DNA of 64,000 nucleotides, taken from DATEKX01 sp963726785 (GTDB lineage: Bacteria; Acidobacteriota; Blastocatellia; UBA7656). A program made the translations under genes and the position numbers. Below the pieces are notes generated by a model. That model was not told the DNA's origin. It was given only the letters and a program-made list of their open reading frames with translations, and ran no database searches. The stretch is from NCBI GenBank assembly GCA_963726785.1, contig CAVSDJ010000009.1:930001-994000 (forward strand), written 5' to 3'. Positions 63,001-64,000 of this stretch are shown one piece after another (within the stretch, counting starts at the first letter, position 1; each line of letters begins with the position of its first letter).

Positions 63001-64000
63001 CTCGGGGTCTACGGGAATTCCGAAAGGCGTCAGCCTGCCCCAGCGGGCGCTGAGAAATTTGATCGAGTGGCACCGCGAGACGATGCTCGGAGGAGTCAAG
63101 GTCTTGCAGTTTGCCTCGTTGAGCTTTGACGCCAGCTTTCATGAAGTCTTCGCGGCGTGGGCGACCGGCGGCGCGATTGTGCTCATCCCTGAGGAGTTGC
63201 GATTCGATGTGGCAGCGCTGTCGGATTACATACGTGAGAAAGAGATAGAGAAGGTGATTCTGCCGGTGGTGGTTTTACAGCAGATGGCCGAGATGCGCGC
63301 CGAGAAGAAGAACGGCCTGCGAGTGATTAGAGAGATGACCACCACAGGCGAACAGCTACAGGTCACGACGCCAATCGTCGAGCTGTTCGGTGAACTGAAG
63401 GACTGCCGACTACATAACCACTACGGGCCATCGGAGAGCCACGTCGTGACGGCCTACAGTCTGAGCAGAGAGCCTCAATTCTGGGCGCGTCATCCGGCAA
63501 TCGGCGCTCCGATCTACAACACGCAGATATATCTGCTGGACGGGCAAATGGACGCCGTGCCGATGGGGGCGCACGGTGAGCTTTATATCGGGGGAGTTTC
63601 TTTGGCGCGCGGCTACTGCGGGCGGCCCGAGCTGACGGCGGAGAAGTTTGTGCCGGACCCGCTCTGCACAGAGCCGGGAGGAAGGCTATACCGGACAGGA
63701 GACCTGTGCAGGTATCAAACGGATGGGAAGATCGAGTATGGAGGGCGAATTGATCACCAGGTGAAGGTGAGAGGCTTTCGTATAGAACTGGGCGAGATCG
63801 AGGCGGAACTCGGCAGGCATCCTTCGGTGAAAGAGAATGTTGTGATGGTCAGAGAGGATGAGCCGGGCCGCAAACAACTGGTGGCGTATGTCGTCACGGA
63901 TGAGATGCGCGCAGTTTCAAGCGATGCGCTGAGAAGGCACTTGAGCGAGAAGTTGCCCGACTACATGGTCCCGGCGGCCTATGTCTTGATGGAAAGTTTG
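53882..64000 (+). CDS. NRPS, open at right edge: A(end)-T-C-A(Ser)-T-C-A-T-C-A(partial)
   Basis: The frame is open from the codon after TGA 53879 to the last base, over 3370 codons, with no stop. It has no independent start, because it continues the methyltransferase-containing A domain. Contents: end of methyltransferase, A9/A10 (LPKYMIPS, NGKVDRK), T (serine 54581-54583), C (HHVASDG), A with the Ser code D-V-W-H-I-S-L-V-D-K, T (57785-57787), C (HHVVSDG), A with code D-S-A-L-I-A-E-V-W-K (unassigned), T (60965-60967), C (HHVVSDG), and an A domain with code D-A-H-I-T-T-H-V-V seen up to A9 (LPDYMVP) at the edge. No thioesterase or other release domain is reached. The long tracts at 58140-58720 and 61310-61890 are almost identical. 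Confidence 0.9.
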   Translation, partial: MARPTMDSRWHALGHLEETMPDCLVITGVPNARLTEDLKTMQLVASNGSLATISDMKRAWQEKAAPEKVVHPEQVWSIASKLPYQINITWSDTGGDYCHDVIFRKRNAGRRSKAEIPALPQKSVEPRPWNEYANSPLSGVREDLLVDRLRLFLEERLPKYMIPSAFEFLDAIPLTANGKVDRKALPAPVAVEMTDKSEEGRTAIEEIIAGIWSQVLRLEQVGIHQNFFELGGHSLLATQVVSRIREVLGVEVALRTLFEAPTVAGLAKAVERERSVGRQMEAPAIVAVSRDQELALSYAQQRLWFIQQLEPESAAYNIPSAVRLIGSINLALLRQSLGEIARRHEVLRTRFESRDGHPVQVIDEAVEMVLPICDISHLEASDAEQRAKEIARQEAVRPFDLERGPVWRARLVRMSRDEHLLVINQHHVASDGWSTDVMIREFTSLYKSYQEGHSSPLSELEVQYADFAVWQREWLSGEVLNQQLDYWKHQLAAVPVLELPTDHPRPAHRSHHGAEVGFLLSAELTHQLKALSRREGVTLFMTLLAAFQSLLSRYSAQHDVAIGTAIAGRNHSGIETLIGFFVNTLVLRTDLSANPTVERLLADVRQTTLEAYSNQEVPFEKVVEQMQPERSLSREPMFQVMLIHQQGARASSGAGSGGGLSNLRMRSEAVSTRTAKFDLTLSVGEQEGVLGGALEYATELYEKPRMSRLIGHLRRLLEGMVGDGRRRVKELPLLSEAEAQQVVVEWNDTSVWYSDAQSLPALFDSQAEKSAEAVAVVFQQQQLSYGELNRRANQLAHYLASKGVGPEVRVGICCERSIEMMVALLGIAKAGGAYVPLEPSYPQQRLATILREGEIGLVVLQGRLREALGETGAELVKIDDEWPQISKCASENAKARIDGENLAYVIYTSGSTGKPKGAMNTQAGIINRLLWMQEEYGLEGDDAVLQKTPYSFDVSVWELFWPLIVGAKLVMAEPEGHKDRGYLARVIEEEGITTLHFVPAMLEVFLEMEEGSVERLVSVRRVICSGEALSGELERKYYSRMEAGLHNLYGPTEAAVDVTAWACKRSNERGKVPIGRPIANLRMYIMEEEEEVAAVGVGGELRIGGVGVGRGYLNGADLTAERFVPNAIGEGEGSRVYRTGDVCRYGEEGEIEYVGRADQQVKVRGQRIELGEVEAVIMGKEGIRQCAVEVREEEGGKKGLVAYVVVAAEGEVSSEELRSHIREKLPEYMVPSWIVELSEMPLTPNGKVDRKALPAPTIGADSVESREPGTPVEEIVAGIFEEVLRREEVGVEENFFEMGGHSLLATQVVSRVREALQVELPLRAVFESPTVEGLAERVERERREDRQMEAPAIEAVSREREMPLSYAQQRLWFIQQLEPESAAYNIPLSVRLEGNVNMSALRQSLEEIARRHEVLRTRFETREGRPVQVIDESSEIDLAICDISHLEPSHTEHRAKEIAGQMGQRPFDLRRGPVWRAALVRVSPQDHLLLVNMHHVVSDGWSLEVMVGEFTALYESYREGKQSRLAELEVQYADFAVWQREWLSGEVLQQQVEYWKGQLAEVPVLEMATDRPRPAMTSYRGAAVGFKVTAELTGELKALSRREGVTLFMTLVAAFQTTLGRHAGQQDVVLGTDLANRNRLQTESLIGFFVNQLVLRTDLSKASSLRDLLKQVRETTLEAYAHQDVPFEKVVEELQPEREMNRSPLFDVKLVLGNARQEELRLGGVKLGGFGADYGVSKFDLTLLLTESKDRVAGTAEYASDIYDEASVRRLLGHLLLVLEAMSFDAQQRIGEISLLTAAEQQQVLVEWNDTVHGYGESQSIHELFERQTELAPDTLALICGEEQLSYRMLNERANRLAHYLGELGVGAEVRVALCLERGSKVVVALLAVLKAGGAYVPMDPSYPIERLAYMLEDSQAPVLLTQHSVSAKLPGTWVQCVELDREWEAINSYPCSNPVFDALNANPAYLIYTSGSTGKPKGVLISHRNLCDSTLARLSYYEEPVRRYLILSSFAFDSSVAGIFWPLVEGGAIVIPTEGAQRDPGDLVRIISNSEVSHLLALPSLYEQILETGTEAALASLSTVIIAGEECHKDILLLHQAMVPRCLLVNEYGPTEATVWSTAWTWRAEVLAERIPIGRAIENTRIYVVDERLEPVPAGVNGELYIGGDKLSQGYLNRMELTAERFVPDGLSGESGARLYRTGDLVRWRGDGELDFLGRVDHQVKLRGYRIELGEIESMLLQQGAVKQCAVILREDEAGDKRIVGYVVGSGEGKATGAELREYLRGRLPDYMVPSWIVELSEMPLTPNGKVDRKALPAPTIGADSVESREPGTALEEIVAGIFEEVLRVERVGIQDNFFELGGHSLLATQVVSRIREVLSVEVALRALFEAPTVAGLAEEVERERNEGRRVEAPAIEAVSRERELPLSYAQQRLWFIQQLEPESAAYNIPLSVRLQGEMNQTALRQSLEEIARRHEVLRTRFETREGRPVQVIDESGEIDLAICDISHLEPSHTEHRAKEIAGQMGQRPFDLRRGPVWRAALVRVSPQDHLLLVNMHHVVSDGWSLEVMVGEFTTLYESYGEGKQSRLAELEVQYADFAVWQRNWLTGEVLQQQVEYWKGQLAEVPVLEMATDRPRPAMTSYRGAAVGFKVTAELTGELKALSRREGVTLFMTLVAAFDLLLSRYSGQEDISVGSPIANRNRKETEALIGFFTNTVVLRVSVREGMFFNQLVSAVRDTALESFAYQDLPFEKLVEELQPDRSLSHSPLFQVMFSLNQTRRQTGPNKRPAGNVQKESGLRMSHFSQEWITAKFDLNLGMSEADDRIVGDLEYSAELFDRTTAERMVSNYLSLLQRIARAPEESIRSLAILSEAERQQLVIEWNETTSGDGVYGCVSELFNRQAERTPHSIAAVFEDQQLSYQELNRRANQLGHHLQRLGAGPEVTVGISMERSLEMAVGLLGIVKTGAAYLPLDITYPAERLTFMLEDGEAAILLTQQSLIEKLPCNQAKVVCLDGDWRALEAESADEVESGVVAENQGYLIYTSGSTGIPKGVSLPQRALRNLIEWHRETMLGGVKVLQFASLSFDASFHEVFAAWATGGAIVLIPEELRFDVAALSDYIREKEIEKVILPVVVLQQMAEMRAEKKNGLRVIREMTTTGEQLQVTTPIVELFGELKDCRLHNHYGPSESHVVTAYSLSREPQFWARHPAIGAPIYNTQIYLLDGQMDAVPMGAHGELYIGGVSLARGYCGRPELTAEKFVPDPLCTEPGGRLYRTGDLCRYQTDGKIEYGGRIDHQVKVRGFRIELGEIEAELGRHPSVKENVVMVREDEPGRKQLVAYVVTDEMRAVSSDALRRHLSEKLPDYMVPAAYVLMESL
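53918..53935 (+). other. Frameshift site (apparent 1-nt deletion) in methyltransferase
   Basis: CTCTGGGGCACTTGGAAGAG reads L-W-G-T-W-K-R in the upstream frame. With a fifth G it reads L-W-G-H-L-E-E and continues T-M-P-D-C-L-V-I-T-G. The GGGG run is at 53920-53923. The downstream frame has a TGA at 53879-53881, so the break lies after that. Confidence 0.8.
54760..57910 (+). other. Module 14 (C-A-T), predicted Ser
   Basis: C about 54760-56100, A about 56130-57650, T serine 57785-57787. The code D-V-W-H-I-S-L-V-D-K matches Ser codes. The second half of the C domain is nearly identical to those of modules 2 and 5, 40 to 49 kb upstream. Confidence 0.83.
58140..58720 (+). repeat. C-domain repeat tract (pairs with 61310-61890)
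   Basis: About 580 nt of the N-terminal C-domain half are almost identical to 61310-61890, including the rare HHVVSDG variant. The two copies then diverge abruptly into different C-terminal lobes after about 58725 and 61900. Confidence 0.85.
58690..59075 (+). repeat. C-domain repeat tract (pairs with 41260-41640)
   Basis: The second copy of the tract described at 41260-41640, 17.4 kb away in the same synthetase. Confidence 0.83.
61145..64000 (+). other. Module 16 (C-A, cut by edge), Pro-like lineage
   Basis: C about 61145-62490 (HHVVSDG), A from about 62525 to the edge. Pocket residues D-A-H-I-T-T-H-V-V are the same as in module 7, and the stretch around 63040-63140 is nearly identical to 30250-30350. 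The A10 lysine and T domain are outside. Confidence 0.78.
61310..61890 (+). repeat. C-domain repeat tract (pairs with 58140-58720)
   Basis: The second copy of the tract described at 58140-58720, one module downstream. Confidence 0.85.

Noticed and set aside
1..64000. tRNA, rRNA, CRISPR arrays, riboswitches
   Set aside because: None seen. Nearly all sequence is NRPS coding, and the few gaps are too short or featureless.

Overview
The window is almost entirely one plus-strand nonribosomal peptide synthetase (NRPS) locus that runs off both edges. It contains 17 recognisable adenylation (A) domains (the last one partial), 17 thiolation (T) domains and 18 condensation (C) family domains. I see no epimerisation, thioesterase or terminal reductase domain, so chain release and at least one end of the assembly line lie outside. 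The only non-NRPS genes are an outer-membrane TonB-dependent receptor of the Oar/carboxypeptidase-regulatory type (24812-27913) and a SyrP-like TauD-family Fe(II)/2-oxoglutarate dioxygenase (33023-34072). The receptor type and the moderately high GC content suggest an Acidobacteriota-like soil bacterium. That placement is an inference from one gene.

Layout: (1) 3-2381 is the end of an NRPS whose A domain carries an inserted luciferase-like flavin monooxygenase and whose pocket code reads as Gly. (2) 2394-24634 reads as one synthetase once a frameshift near 4375 and an in-frame stop at 19526 are bridged: (C-A-T)x6-C-FkbH, with A codes Leu, Ala, unknown, Val, Ala, unknown. (3) A receptor gene. 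(4) 27943-32964 is T-C-A-T-C. (5) The dioxygenase. (6) 34100 to the right edge is one synthetase in four pieces: C*-A-T-(C-A-T)x7-C-A..., where C* has lost the HHxxxDG histidines. Readable codes include Gly, Thr and Ser, and one A domain has an inserted methyltransferase.

All four reading-frame breaks shift the same way, as one missing base each would. At least two can be repaired by adding one G to a G run. That looks more like consensus error in a repetitive megasynthase than decay, though real mutation cannot be excluded from sequence alone.

Most interesting points: the C // dioxygenase // C*-A-T arrangement, which resembles the beta-hydroxylase/interface-domain pairing of some siderophore and lipopeptide NRPSs; the FkbH domain at the end of one protein with an orphan T domain opening the next NRPS gene and a receptor gene between them; the luciferase-in-A domain; and strong mosaicism, including module 2 and module 5 being near-identical at an offset of exactly 9540 nt. 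The likely product is a long, partly N-methylated and hydroxylated peptide with Gly, Leu, Ala, Val, Thr and Ser residues. Its function is unknown. A siderophore is possible but unproven.
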